NCBI GenBank assembly: GCA_963682175.1
Contig: OY821779.1
Span: forward strand, 3,422,501-3,486,500
Reading direction: 5' to 3'
Length of the DNA: 64,000 nucleotides
Source: Triglochin maritima
Taxonomy: Eukaryota > Streptophyta > Magnoliopsida > Alismatales > Juncaginaceae
Made by a program: the position numbers and the translations under genes. Shown here one piece after another: positions 12,501 to 23,831 of the stretch (positions are counted from its first letter, which is position 1; every line of letters starts with the position of its first letter). A model generated the notes under the pieces. That model did no database searches. It saw nothing but the letters and a program-made list of their open reading frames with translations, and was not told the DNA's origin.

Positions 12501-15500
12501 ATTTCAGTATGTGCTATCTAGGTCCAAAACAACCTGCTTCACTGCGGGCATTTTTCCTATATTATATACCATTTTAATCACAAAAAGAGGAAGAGGTAGA
12601 CAACAATTGACATGAGAGGAAGCGATCAAAAGAGATCTAAAAGATTGGAATGTGCCTCGGGAATTTGCATTGGATAGAAACGCGTGGAAGAAGGCGACTC
12701 ACGTTCCTGAACCGTGACTCCTTAGAGTTTCATTTCTAGCCTACCCTAACTAGTTTAGGATTAAAGACTTTGTTGTTGTTGATATACCATTTTAATACCA
12801 GGCCAACATATTTATTGTGGGGTTAAGCCAAGAATATGTGTAACACCATCTCGTTCTGTATAACATGTCCCATTGGATTGTGGAATTATAACATTTTCTG
12901 TTCATTTCTAATTTCTTTGTTCCATTGTAGTATTCAAAAAGTGAGCTTTGAAATTATGTGCAGCAACACAAAGTCATGTTGAGTGGAAACCAAAACTGAG
13001 CCAAAAGCCTAGCATCAGCACTTCAGGTGATGTATGTATAGCTACCAACCCACCTCTCTCATACGGTAGCAGTTCCACTGGGCAAACACTGGAAGTTACT
13101 TGCCTGTCGGATAGGCTGTCTAGTGTTACTTTTTACGAGAATGAACACGTAATTATTCCTCAGCATCTTCGGGTTTCAGAGGAAGAGAGAGCACATTTAA
13201 CATTTGGTAGCTTTGAAATGGGATTTGATTCTCCAAAGGACTTTACTTCTGCAATTCAAGAATTTACGGATTTGAAAGACTCAACAAATGAACTGATATT
13301 AAGATTGATTCTCTTCCGTGTTTCAGAACACTGTTATCATTCTCATAATTCTATTTTGCTTTTATTCTTTCATCTGACTAGCATCTGTGGCAATTGGCAG
13401 CCATATTCGTATGTAGGCCTTGTTGCATATCACCTGTGTATTGAGGATTACTTTGTGCCAAAGGATCAGATTTAATTTCGATCCAAGTTGGGATGTGGGA
13501 TGACTTGTTGTAAGATGCTCAATAATTGCATAATGTATGGTATGAAAAATCTATTGAAGTAAACCAATTGGGAAGAATCTACAGTAATACCCAATCACCT
13601 AAAGTACAAGTTCATTGTCATTTTCATTGGTCATTCTTAGCCCCTTATGTCAAACATGTAGACATTTATTACCCCCTATAATTTAGGAAAATGCTTTCGA
13701 GGTGGGTTCTTGGAGATTGTTATAGACCTAATAGTCCATTGGCAGGTAGGTTACATAGTTACATTATCATTCAGGCTTTAAGGACGTTATTCCGCTGTCA
13801 TTTCTTTCCGGAAATGAAAAAATTCGTGTTTGCTGTTCTTCCCTATCATCTTGGCTGACCATATCAGCATAAACATGCTTGATATACTTCTTCGTATCAT
13901 GTGTTTGGATTAATTTTGCTTGAATCACTTGCATATTCACAAGATGCATCAATACTACAGAAGTCTTTTTTAAAAGCCATCAATGAAAGTTCTCTTTTTT
14001 CATTTATATTAATATTAGATAATAAAGCTTTTCCTATGTGTATGTGATTAATCCTTGTAACGTCTTGAACAAAGTGCTTCATATTGCCCAATGTTCCTTT
14101 AAGCAAATTCTTTCTTATTTCTCATTTGCCCATCATATTTCTCATGCATACCATGTATTATCTGACATGGTTTATTATTCCTTTTTTCAGCACATCAGCC
14201 TCAGTTTCTGTCGAACAGACGAAAGATGTTTCTAGTGGTAACAGTATATATTCAACTGATGGGCAAACAATGTCATCTCAACCAGACTCCTTGACATCTA
14301 GCATTGAACCAGAGAAAAATTCATCACATAACACTGATCCTTCAAGAGTTGAGAATGTAGAGAACCAAAAGATCAATATACTCCACATCCACAGCCCGTC
14401 ACATAGTCCTCAACAGCAGCAGCTGGAAACTCCTTCCAGCTTACCTACTTTTTCCGTGAGTCTGGCTTCAACTATTATTGTTTTACTTTTTTTACTTCAT
14501 CTACATATACATTTTTCCATAGTAGGAATTCCGGGCCTTTGACCCCATTCCTTTTTTCTCTCTCTATGTTGGTTCATTGAAAACAATAAAATGCAAGCCT
14601 CATCCTACTTTTGTTGTCTTTGGTCTCTAGGAATCTTGTAATGCGGAGGACAATTATGACATGCCACTCTCTAGAACAACAGTGAATGACACTATCCAAC
14701 AGGAGTTAGTTTCACTGCCCGAGGTACATCCCTTTTCAACGTGTATTAATAGTTTCTTACTTTCTTGTTTATTTCATTATCTGTTAAGAGATGGATTATA
14801 TGCTCTACATGTCAGCAAAAGCAAATAAATTTTAGTCATGTCAGCTTTCTTGTGCACAGTGAAATGCTGCCTACTGACTTCTCCCATGGAATAAGTTTGA
14901 AGTCTTGTGTTTATAAGATAAATTAGTTTCGTTAGTTTAGGACAATAAAAGGTCAATGTCATACAACGTATCCAAAGCATTTTCTCTGATTAGAAAATCC
15001 TAAAAATTGAAATGATTGGGCTACCTAGTTTCATGGCTTCCTGGTTTTGTAGATTTTTGAGTACCGACATTTTATTGGATCGTTAGTTGAAAACATTAGC
15101 TTTTATGTTTTGCAATATTTAGGTCTGTGAACATGCATCATGCACTATGTTGAATGGGTGAAGCCAAATGAGAGTTGTTTCCTAGAGAGTCAGTAAATTT
15201 GGGATATCTGCATGTTCAAATTCGGCTTTAATTGGCCAAAGATCATTGTATCTGCAAAATGTTGGCATCACTGACATCTTACATATGACATATGATCTTT
15301 CTTGTTAGCCAAAAAGACGTTCTTTCAGTTATATCACTTTTTTCCCTTACCAATCAATAATTCAAGTTGTACTTGTGTGTACCTTTTACTTGTAAATTGG
15401 TTGTTGACTCACATGTTGTAAGTGACAATCTCTTCTTCTACCATTCCGATGGTGCAACAACAGCTGTTGACCTCAGCACCAGCAGCTCATCTGTACCCAC

Positions 15501-16306
15501 AAATGCAACTTCCACATTTTGTAAATTATCTGTCTTACCGCCACTTTGTGCCTCCAATGTACGTCCCATCAATGGCTGTTCCCAACTATTCAAGCAACCC
15601 TCCTAGTAGAAGCAATTACGTGTTGATGCCTGGGGGAAGTACCCAAGTAAATGCTGCTGGATTGAATTATGAATACAAACCTGTCTCGACCACTAGCCCC
15701 ACTGGATATGGTAACTATACCAATTTAACTGGCTACTCTATCAGTGGTCCTGGCACCGTGGGTTCTGCAACCAATATGGAGGATGTAGCCAGGCTCAAAT
15801 ACCAAGATGGCAATGTGTTTGTTTACAATCCTCAGGTACACATTCACTCATTCTACACATGGCATGCTTTCAGAAAAGTAATTTTGATGGTACTTGGGGA
15901 ATGTCTCCTTCCCCCCTCAAGATATCAAGTAGTTTTGTCTTGTAACAGACTCCTTTTGAACTCTTTTCAGTCAGAGACTGCTGATGTTTGGGCCCAAACA
16001 CCAAGGGAAATTCCTGGAATGCAACCTGCTTCATACTTCAATCTACCAGCCCAGGTACAGCATGCCGCGTACTTACCATCTCACGGCAGCCATGCATCTT
16101 TTGGTCCAACTCAATCCTCCCATATGTACCAAAGCCTATACCAGAACCAACAGGCAGCTGCCTTAGCAAGACAGCACCACTCGGTGCACCAGCAGATGCC
16201 CCAGAGCATGGGGGTTAATATTGGTATGGCAACTCCATCATCGCAGATCGGGCATTACCAGCAACCGCATGTTGGATACCCTCAATGGAACACTAACTTC
16301 CAATAG
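6583..16306 (+). CDS. GIP1L: GBF-interacting protein 1-like (GIP1_N/DUF1296 domain)
   Basis: GIP1 proteins bind plant G-box bZIP factors and raise their DNA binding. Exons by eye: 6583-6760, 8465-8505, 9898-10021, 10792-10930, 11495-12036, 12964 to about 13300, about 14190-14455, 14631-14723, about 15464-15835 and 15971-16306. Exons 1-2 encode the N-terminal UBA-like GIP1_N domain (IPARIRKTILSIREIV, then DPNEAAQKLLDQ and DTFHEVRSRDKKKE). Later family blocks are HVPSPDS..GAIRREVG in exon 5, VIIPQHLRVSEEERAHLTFG in exon 6, and the Gln/Pro/Tyr-rich C-terminus with MAVPNYSSNP and LMPGGS. Phases fit except between exons 6 and 7, where I found no good donor; that border is unsure, as is the start of exon 9. 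Start at 6583 is chosen because family members begin just before the UBA-like domain. The intron at 15836-15970 keeps the frame open. Function is from family knowledge. Confidence 0.88.
12579..12781 (+). mobile_element. 5'-truncated RTE-type LINE fragment in a GIP1-like intron
   Basis: A frame ending in DWNVPREFALDRNAWKKA then THVPEP and a stop matches the C-terminal end of plant RTE-clade LINE reverse transcriptases. It is followed by a short 3' UTR ending in GTTGTTGTTG, the usual RTE tail. The fragment is flanked by a perfect 15-bp direct repeat, ATATACCATTTTAAT, at 12564-12578 and 12782-12796, as expected for target-primed insertion. Only about 200 bp of 3' end is present. It lies in the intron between exons 5 and 6, on the gene's sense strand. 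Confidence 0.8.
15836..15970 (+). other. In-frame, stop-free intron (possible retained intron)
   Basis: The GT-AG interval between the last two GIP1-like exons is 135 bp, exactly 45 codons, and has no stop in the gene's frame. The reading frame therefore stays open from 15422 to 16306 whether or not it is spliced. The 45 residues are not similar to the Gln-rich protein on either side, and homologues as I know them lack them, so I treat it as an intron. Confidence 0.55.
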
Positions 16307-17470
16307 GAAGTAATTGCCGGTCCAAAAGTTTTCTTTATCATGCAGGTGCAGATGGTCGAGTTTCATTTGTAACGAACAATGTGTGACTCTATTAGGCTTT
16401 TGGTTCCGTAAGTGTGCACTCTACCGTTTGAATTGTGCGATGATAGTATCAAAATGATTGTCCTAGTGAAGATAGATGTCAAAAGTGGTTAAATTAAGCA
16501 TTCGTTTCTTTGAGTGGCAGTGATTTTAGATATAATACAGCAGATTTGATGTTACACGCAAGAGGATTGCGTCGCCAGCTTATATGTAAATGAAATAGAT
16601 GATCCTCGATGGGGATAAAGACGCCAATAAATTAAAAAGTAAATATATTCTTTCGAAGCTGACCCCGAATTCCATGGTTCGGGCTACTTGGGATGACTCC
16701 AACCATGTTAGGGTTGGGCACTTATTTGATTTGACATTAGTGATTGAACATCCAAGCGTATCGTCAGTTCAAACCAGATGGTAATTGGGAGTTTAAAACA
16801 AGCATCTTCCATCTCCATCTGCTGGTGTAACCCAACCGCTTTCCCATCAGAGCTACTTCACTCATCTCAAGGAGCCAATCACAATGTAGTCGGCAAGCCA
16901 AGTGCCAGTAAGATGGAAGAAATTCGAAGGGTGGCTGCGGATGGAGGGATCAAGACTGGGCGGCACATCAACAAGTGCGAGAGGACGAGGCTGGTGAACG
17001 TCCAAGGTTTTTTGAAGCGAGCAGAGTCCTCCCACGCGACTTGGTCTCGACTAAAACCAAGACACCGGGTATTCTCCAAGCTTTCTTGGTTTTGTTGTAT
17101 TAACCACCACAATGGTTGTTACTCATGCTAATTATGGAACTATAATTTCTGTTTTGTAACCGAAGTCAGTCCGCGGTGATCATGGTTGTCTTTATCTAAT
17201 GAAACATTACCCGCTTTTTCAAAAAAAACTTCTCAGATAAAAGTCGATTACTTGAGCAAACCACCTACAACTATAACAACTAGAAAAGAGAATCGAATAA
17301 GGCGTGGCAAGTGGCAACATCAAGTCAATAAAATATCAAATCAGACGAGCCAAACCAGACAACAAGATGAAACGCGAAGCCAAAGCTATGAATAAGATAT
17401 TTCAAAGATAAGATGCCAAAACAGAACTAGAATTGAAGACATTTCTCACACGTATATATACAGCCAAGAG
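16307..17470. other. GIP1-like 3' UTR and intergenic region
   Basis: The first few hundred bases are the likely 3' UTR of the GIP1-like gene. The rest lies between two convergent genes. Short open frames (for example 16778-17131) have no recognisable similarity or codon signal. I see no clear repeat. Confidence 0.45.
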
Positions 17471-18601
17471 TCAAGTCTGATTATCCTGACCAACGCCACT
17501 CTTAGTCGACAAGCGCTTGAGGAACTCGTAGGTCGTGATCATGGTAGTGGCTGACATCGACATCGAAGCCCACCTTGGCCCCAAACCGCGGTAGCACGCG
17601 CTCCATCCACCTTCCTTCAGCAGATTCTTCACTGTCTCAGTGACTGTCAACCGTGATTTCCTCCACCCACTGCCGCTCTCCTCACCATCCAACACCTGCA
17701 TTCTCGTCTTAACGGTGTCGAGTGGCATTGTGATCAATGCCGACATGCCTCCGGCCATCGCAGCACTAATCCCCTGCACCACCATCACCATCTTATTATC
17801 CGGTGTCCACACATTGTTTCCATTACTCCCATATGTCCCAACAGATTTCTCTATTCCTTCCCCTCTTCTGCATAGATAACACCCAACACCGCTCCAAATA
17901 ATCCTCTGCGAAACCGAGTAAGATGCCCACCAAACCGCATTCGAGGGTGCATAAGTCATGATCGACATTCCGAATCCTCGGTACAAACCCCTCAATCCAT
18001 CCGACTTTAAAATCTTCCCGAAAGCATCAATACCTCCTCGATACTTCATCCCGTCACCGGCACGGCCCTGCACCATGAGCCGTTGGCTAACAACGTCGAT
18101 AGGGGTCCAAACAATCTGAGAAGCCATGGCAGCACTTAGACCAGCAGCCGCATTAGCAAGAGTCGCCGCCATCGGTTCTGGAACCCCAAACCTCACCGTA
18201 GCCGTCCCGACACTACTCTTCGTAACCTCCAGCGCCGTCATATACAAAGCCCGAGCCGGAATCGTCCCGGTCAAAGACGTCCCGAACCCACGGTAAAACC
18301 CGCAAACCCCCTCTCTCCTTAAAATCGACGCAGCGGTCCGGAAAGCCGTTGCCGGTGTTTGCGAAACTTGAAGCCGAGTCTTGAGAACTACCATCGGGTA
18401 AAGCGCACCGGAGACGCCAGAGAAGAGAGCGGCGCCGAGGAAGAAGAATCGGGACTTGTCGAGCATCTCCCAGTCGATATCCGCCGGGAGATGCACCTCC
18501 GCCGTCGGCGCCGCCACCTCGCCGTCCTCCGCCTCCACGTAACTCATCTCCTCCGCCGCCACCTTTGGATTCCCCAGAGCTTCGTCTTCCTCACCTCCCA
18601 A
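17471..18601 (-). CDS. Mitochondrial carrier family protein, SLC25A44-like
   Basis: A complete single-exon gene of 376 residues. Mitochondrial carriers have three repeats of about 100 residues, each with two membrane helices, and exchange metabolites across the inner membrane. Repeat 1 starts near residue 52 and has YPMVVLKTR (Val where most carriers have an acidic residue); repeat 2 has TPIDVVSQR near 166; repeat 3 has MPLDTVKTR near 292. The EG..G.YRG-type motifs after each are also present (GFYRGFG, GLYRGFG, ACYRGLG). The first-repeat pattern and intronless structure fit the plant SLC25A44-like group. Human SLC25A44 carries branched-chain amino acids; the plant substrate is not established to my knowledge. 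A 50-residue acidic N-terminal extension precedes repeat 1. Start at 18601 is the first ATG; one at residue 19 is an alternative. Confidence 0.93.
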   Translation of the reverse strand: MGGEEDEALGNPKVAAEEMSYVEAEDGEVAAPTAEVHLPADIDWEMLDKSRFFFLGAALFSGVSGALYPMVVLKTRLQVSQTPATAFRTAASILRREGVCGFYRGFGTSLTGTIPARALYMTALEVTKSSVGTATVRFGVPEPMAATLANAAAGLSAAMASQIVWTPIDVVSQRLMVQGRAGDGMKYRGGIDAFGKILKSDGLRGLYRGFGMSIMTYAPSNAVWWASYSVSQRIIWSGVGCYLCRRGEGIEKSVGTYGSNGNNVWTPDNKMVMVVQGISAAMAGGMSALITMPLDTVKTRMQVLDGEESGSGWRKSRLTVTETVKNLLKEGGWSACYRGLGPRWASMSMSATTMITTYEFLKRLSTKSGVGQDNQT

Positions 18602-19846
18602 TCCTCATCAACCACTATATACAACTCCGAAACCCTAACCCTAACGACGGAAGATTAGATTCTTGTCGTGTGATTGTTATGTACAAGGAAGTGTTAACCC
18701 TAAGAACGGATTGGTTCGAAGGATTGTGTGCTATGGAAATGGAGACTTAACCTAACCCTAGAACAGACCAAGAGAAGCCCCGCCACCTTGCCGGAGGAGT
18801 ACCTGAACGAGAACTGCCTCCGACGGTGAGGGAGGAACATTGCAGCCGTTGATTTCCACCTCCAGTAACTACGAATAATCTTAACCGTTGGATGCTAAAA
18901 TTAAGATCAAGAAAAGTTTCCTTCTCTTCTCCGCCGCCGCCGCCGCCGCCGCCTCTTCCTCCTTTTTTTCTCGTTTTCTTTCGCGAAGATTAGGAGGGGT
19001 GGGTTCTTAAGGGGAGTGGGGCTACCGGCGGTAGCAGGTGGGATTCCCACGTGTCTGTTGCTGGTTGGTGATTGGAAAGCAAAACGAGTATGACGGGGCG
19101 TTTGGTACGGATTTGATTACCGACACGTACCGGTTTCGTCTCCTTTTTAGAGGGAGGATAAGGTAGAGCAGCACGGATCGCGAAGAAATGACAGAGGCAG
19201 ATCTGATCGGGAGAATGTGGTCCGTTGGATCATGATGGTGGTATGGGATCTCAGACGTTGTGAGGGCCCCCAAGTCTGCGTGATGGACCGGTGCTTTTGT
19301 ACACACGGGTACGTGTATCCTCACTTTCTTTTATTTTATTTTCTAATTCGGTTAAACTTTAGGACGTGCAAGGTAATTGCCAAGAGATGGAGTTGGAAAA
19401 TTCATCTGACTGGGTGATTAGTTGTTTAATAGTTAGTTATGGATATGTTTCGGATAAGGGTATGACTGTGTGGTGTTTGTTAAGCAGAGCCAATTCATTA
19501 GAAGCTTTGTCAAGTTCTTTATTCTGTTTTTTTCTCTAATTGAATATTAGGAATTTGAATAATTAAGATTGAGATTTAAACAAAGTCAAGTAGACATTGA
19601 ACCAATTTTTCGCTTTTAAAAAAGTTTTGTAGTTATGTGAAACTATTCCGGAAATATAGTAAAGCTCAGAATGGGAAATATGGGCCTTTACCCATCGTTA
19701 CATGGGCTCAATGTACCATTCGTTATTAGTAAAAGTATAAGCCTTTTAGGTCCATTTGAGTATAGTGTTTGCCACTGGTCACATTGTGTTTCTGCCAAGA
19801 CTATTAAAGTCTTTATCCATTCTTAGACAGAGGAGTCCCTTCCAGA
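18602..19846. other. Upstream region of the carrier gene and intergenic DNA
   Basis: The 5' UTR/promoter side of the minus-strand carrier gene contains a CCG microsatellite (about 18934-18955). Beyond about 19400 the sequence is AT-rich with no recognised gene. No clear TATA box was found. Confidence 0.4.
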
Positions 19847-20190
19847 TAGGGCTGCAAACGGGACGGGGCGGGGCGGGTAAAAAAAATTGGGCCGCTACCC
19901 GTCCCGTTTAGTCCTGCGGGTTAACGGGTAGGAAAATTTTAATTTTAGAAATGTTAGAAGTTTAATGAAATAACGAAAAATTTATTACATAAATATGTAT
20001 TTTTTTAATAATTATATTTGTAACGGGTAAACGGGTTAACAAGTTTGTAACACATTAACCGCAACCCGCCCCGTTTAGTCCGGCGGGTTAACGGGTGGCG
20101 GGTTAACGCGTAGGAAAATTTTCAACCGCAACCCGCCCAACGCGGGGCAGGGCGGATTGGCGGGTCAAACCCGCCCCACGAACAGCCCTA
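19847..20190. mobile_element. hAT-type MITE (CGGGTTAACGGG-rich), 344 bp, perfect 8-bp duplication
   Basis: Left end TAGGGCTGCAAAC and right end, read inwards, TAGGGCTGTTCG form hAT-like terminal repeats. The element is flanked by a perfect 8-bp direct repeat CTTCCAGA at 19839-19846 and 20191-20198, the length made by hAT transposases. The interior is composed of degenerate copies of ACGGGTAGCGGG/CCCGCCCCG and their complements around an AT-rich middle. There is no coding capacity, so any mobility would have depended on a transposase made elsewhere. Confidence 0.8.
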
Positions 20191-21489
20191 CTTCCAGATA
20201 TATATATTAATAGTTAACTACTAAGGTCCCGTTTGGTAACCCAACTCTAGATTTTTTTTTGTCTTGAAATCCTGATTTGTTCCACATCACCTCATTAGTC
20301 TTCCATCCTCAAGAAATCTGTGTTTGGTAACGAAGGTACTATTCACTAGTTTCTTCCCCCCCCCCCCCCCCCCCACAAACTTCCGACGATGCCCCTTCTT
20401 AAGGCGCGAAGCAACCACCCCTAGCTCCCCAAATCTCTCCTCCCCACCTTACGAGGGGACCGACACCTTCTCCTCATCGTTTGCCCTCCACTCGCATGTC
20501 GTCGGCTTCGAGTACCACATAATTGATCATGTTCTGACGACCGACTTGCATTTGTGGAGTTCCTGCTCATCGTGACACTTCCCGCACGTGGAAGAACCCC
20601 GATAGGGTCTTCATAGTTGTGGCTCCGACAACAAAATTTGAATTCGATCACAATACCACAATTTATTTTTCCTGACAACAAAATTTTAATCGGTTCAAAT
20701 GGAAAAATGTTTCACCTACCCCTCATTACCATCCAAATTAAAATCCCAGCAACCTAAAATCTTCCCAAAACACTAGATCAATAACCTCAAGTAGTACAAT
20801 ACTTAACTACAAACCAAGTTTCTGTATAACCTTAAAAATCCCAAAACATGCAACTCGGATCAGACCCAAAAAATGTAATTGTTTGGGCAACATTTCCTAC
20901 TTTTGGGGGTTTGGTAGATCTACTGTCGAAGTGAGTTACCTGTACCGTTGTACGTAAGGTGGGAGAAAGATGATTCGGCCGCTGCAGGTAGAAGACGTGA
21001 TATGGTTGTGGTGGTTCGTGGTGATTTTCGTCGAAGTGGGTAGCCACTTGATTTGACGCCAAATGAGGCTAAAATTTGATGGAGACGACCGACCGTACCC
21101 CGTGGATAGACGTAGTTACGGATCCCACGAAGAAGCGTTTGACGCCGGCGATAGGTGGTGTGGAGGAGGTTATGGAAAAGAGATAGATTGTCGAATGGGT
21201 AGGAGAAGTGATGGAGAGATTCAAGGGTTGGTGGTTGTGAGGAGTAAGGGCACCCTTAACGGGGTGCCACGCCCGGGGCGCCCTCGGGTGGGGGGTGCGT
21301 CCCCCCATTCGTCGATTTTTTTTAGATTTTAATTATTTAATGAATGTTTTGTTATTAATGGATTGGGTATTTGTTATTAACGTGTTGGGTAATAATTTTT
21401 TGCAAGTAATAAAAATTAAAAAAATTCAAAACCAACAATTTCAAGATCCAAACGGTCTGTCGAGGTGGTTTAATAGTATGGTCTAATAT

Positions 21490-21760
21490 CACGCGTGCAC
21501 TTTAATCACGCTTCCACTGAGCAAACACACGTTCACTTTTTATCACGCTTCCACTGAGCAAACACGCGTGCACTGTTTTCAATCACGCGTGCACTTTAAT
21601 TACGCTTCCACTGAGCAAACACACGTGCACTGTTTTCAATCACGCGCGCACTTTAATCACGCTTCCACTGAGCAAACATGCGTGCACTTTAATCACGTTT
21701 CCACTGAGCAAACAGGCGTGCACTTTAATCACGCTTCCAATGAGTAAACTGTGCAATGAC
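21490..21760 (+). repeat. Tandem repeats upstream of the Harbinger transposase
   Basis: About six imperfect copies of a unit built from CGCTTCCACTGAGCAAACAC and GCGTGCACTTTAATCACG follow each other, with unit lengths of roughly 36-57 bp. They lie just before the TATA-like CTATAAATA (about 21800) and the transposase start at 21859. Each unit holds ACGCGTGCACT-like sequence with short palindromes. They may be transposase-binding or promoter repeats; that is inference. Confidence 0.75.
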
Positions 21761-21858
21761 GCGTGAACAGTGAAACAGATACATCCAAACCCTCCCAACT
21801 ATAAATACATCTACCTATCTCCTGACTCCTCACATTTCCTTAACTTCTTCTCTCATCA

Positions 21859-23162
21859 ATGTCGGATAATAGTTTAAACTCCGGTCAATCCGACGATGAT
21901 AACTGGAATGAGACATTAAATATAATGGACCACGCTATTGAATTGGCTAGACGGGTTGTTCACGAAAGGACTACACGTCCTAAGCAGCGTCGAAGGAGAA
22001 CGACGAACCCAGATAGAGATCGTGAACTAGGTTACAGATGCCTTATAGACGATTATTTCTCTAACAACCCTGTGTATTCTGATACTCTTTTCAGGACAAG
22101 ATTTCGGATGAGAAAGCATGTCTTTCTACGCATCCACAACGCCATCGAAGCATCTGATGTCTTCTTCCAACGAACACCGGACACAACTGGTAGGATGAGC
22201 ATCTCCGATATACAAAAAAGTACGGCAACAATGTGAATGCTAGCATATGGCGTTGCAGCTGATGGGATCGATGAGTACCTACGAATGAGTGCGGCAACAT
22301 CCAGAAATGCTCTCCTCAAATTCTGTGAATGTGTTATTCGTATCTTCGGCCCTGAGTATTTATGTCGGCCAACTGCAAATGACTTGGCACGCCTACTTTA
22401 CGTTGGTGAGCAACGTGGGTTTCCAGGTATGATGGGGAGTATCAATTGTATGCATTGGGAGTGGAAAAACTGCCAGCTGCTTGGAAGGGACAACATCAAG
22501 GGCGTGCTGGGAAAGCAACTCTGATCCTTGAGGCGGTGACATCGTACGACTTATGGATCTGACACTCTTTCAGAATACCGGGTTCATGCAATGACTTGAA
22601 CGTCCTGCAACAATCTTCGATTTTCGACGACATACTAGAAGGTCGAGCACCACCTGTAAATTATGAGGTAAATGATGCTCAATATGATATGGGATACTAT
22701 CTTAGTGATGATATTTATCCATAGTGGGCGGCCTTCATCCAATCCATTCTTCACCCTCACACCCCGAAGCATAGATTGTTTGCTGAAGTGCAGGAGGCAA
22801 CGCGTAAAGATGTTGAACGCGCTTTCGGAGTGTTGCAAGCGAGGTTCGCGATCATCAGAAACCCGACTCTTGCCTGGAGCAAGGACGTTCTGTCCAAAAT
22901 AATGACAACTTGTATCATCATACATAACATGATAGTGGAGGATGAAGGCGACTGTTATGCTAATTTTGGAGATATTCGCGAATTTATGGAAGATCATCCT
23001 GGAACTTCAGCTGAGGAAATGTCGTATTCGACCGATCGTATAACGGATATTTACGAGCTTTTTGTCAATCAATATCGAGTGCGTGACAGGAACCAACATT
23101 TGGATCTGAATGACGATTTAATCGAGCATATATTGCAACGCTACGGACGAGGAGCGGTTTGA
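21859..23162 (+). pseudogene. PIF/Harbinger transposase (HARBI1/ALP1-like), broken
   Basis: The conceptual product matches plant Harbinger nucleases of the DDE_Tnp_4 type: an N-terminal helix-rich part (RDRELGYRCLIDDYFSNNP, FRMRKHVFLRI), the block GFPGMMGSINCMHWEW, and the C-terminal block DVERAFGVLQARFAIIR..P. It is inactive by several marks. There are in-frame stops at 22234-22236, near 22559 and near 22723, and a frame change near 22475. The first catalytic residue in the GSI.CMHW block is Asn instead of the expected Asp. It is a relic of the element's own transposase, not a host ALP1-type gene, because it lies between the element's terminal repeats. Confidence 0.85.
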
Positions 23163-23831
23163 AAATGGGTTAACGTAGTTGCTAATGTAGTATTTGAAAG
23201 TTTAGTTTATGTAATATGTACTGTTGTTTTTTAACTTTGAGTGTAATATTTCCTATTTCAGTTTATCTTAAATGTAATGTGGCTCCGTAATATTTAATAA
23301 TAATTTCGTGATTTAGCAGTAATTATTGACAATATTTCGAGTTAAAATAAAATTGTAATGTTATTAGAATTAGAATTGTATAAAATGTAATTTGTTAAAT
23401 GTTGTGTGAAAATTATAATTGTTTAATTAAGAAATGATGTGGATGAAAGAGAGTGTAGGGTGAGTGGGGGTAGCCTGGGCATGGGTTAGAGGTTTTTTTG
23501 GGTGGGTTAGGTGAACTTACGTAGTAGAGAGAGAAGCTGACGTGGCAGAGAGAGTGTATGGCGCCCGGGGTTTCCCCGGGCGCTGTTATTTGTGCTCTAA
23601 GGTGGGTTGGAGGAGTAATTTTGGTGAAATACAAGGATAGGTGAGAACGATTGGGCGGTAGAAATCAAAGAAACGGATAGGAATTGATTTCGTGAGAACT
23701 GTAGCAACTAGAGTGCGAGAATCAAGACGAAATAACCATTTTCTTTAAATCTAACCAGAAAAACCACACCCATTTGACACACATGATTTGAACCAAAAAA
23801 ACCACCTCACAGTGGTGTTACCAAACGGGTC

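Larger units (their letters stand above)
20225..23831 (+). mobile_element. PIF/Harbinger DNA transposon, decayed, with TAA target duplication
   Basis: Terminal repeats GGTCCCGTTTGGTAAC (20225) and, read inwards, GACCCGTTTGGTAAC (ending 23831) are flanked by TAA on both sides (20222-20224, 23832-23834), the 3-bp duplication typical of PIF/Harbinger. The 3.6-kb element holds one broken transposase gene in the plus direction. I found no second (Myb-like) open reading frame, which autonomous members normally have. A C19 tract lies at 20356-20374. It sits 34 bp from the end of the neighbouring hAT MITE. Confidence 0.85.

Noticed and set aside
21859..23162. Domesticated ALP1/HARBI1-like host gene
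   Set aside because: It has several stops, a frame change and a lost catalytic residue, and lies between Harbinger terminal repeats with a TAA duplication.
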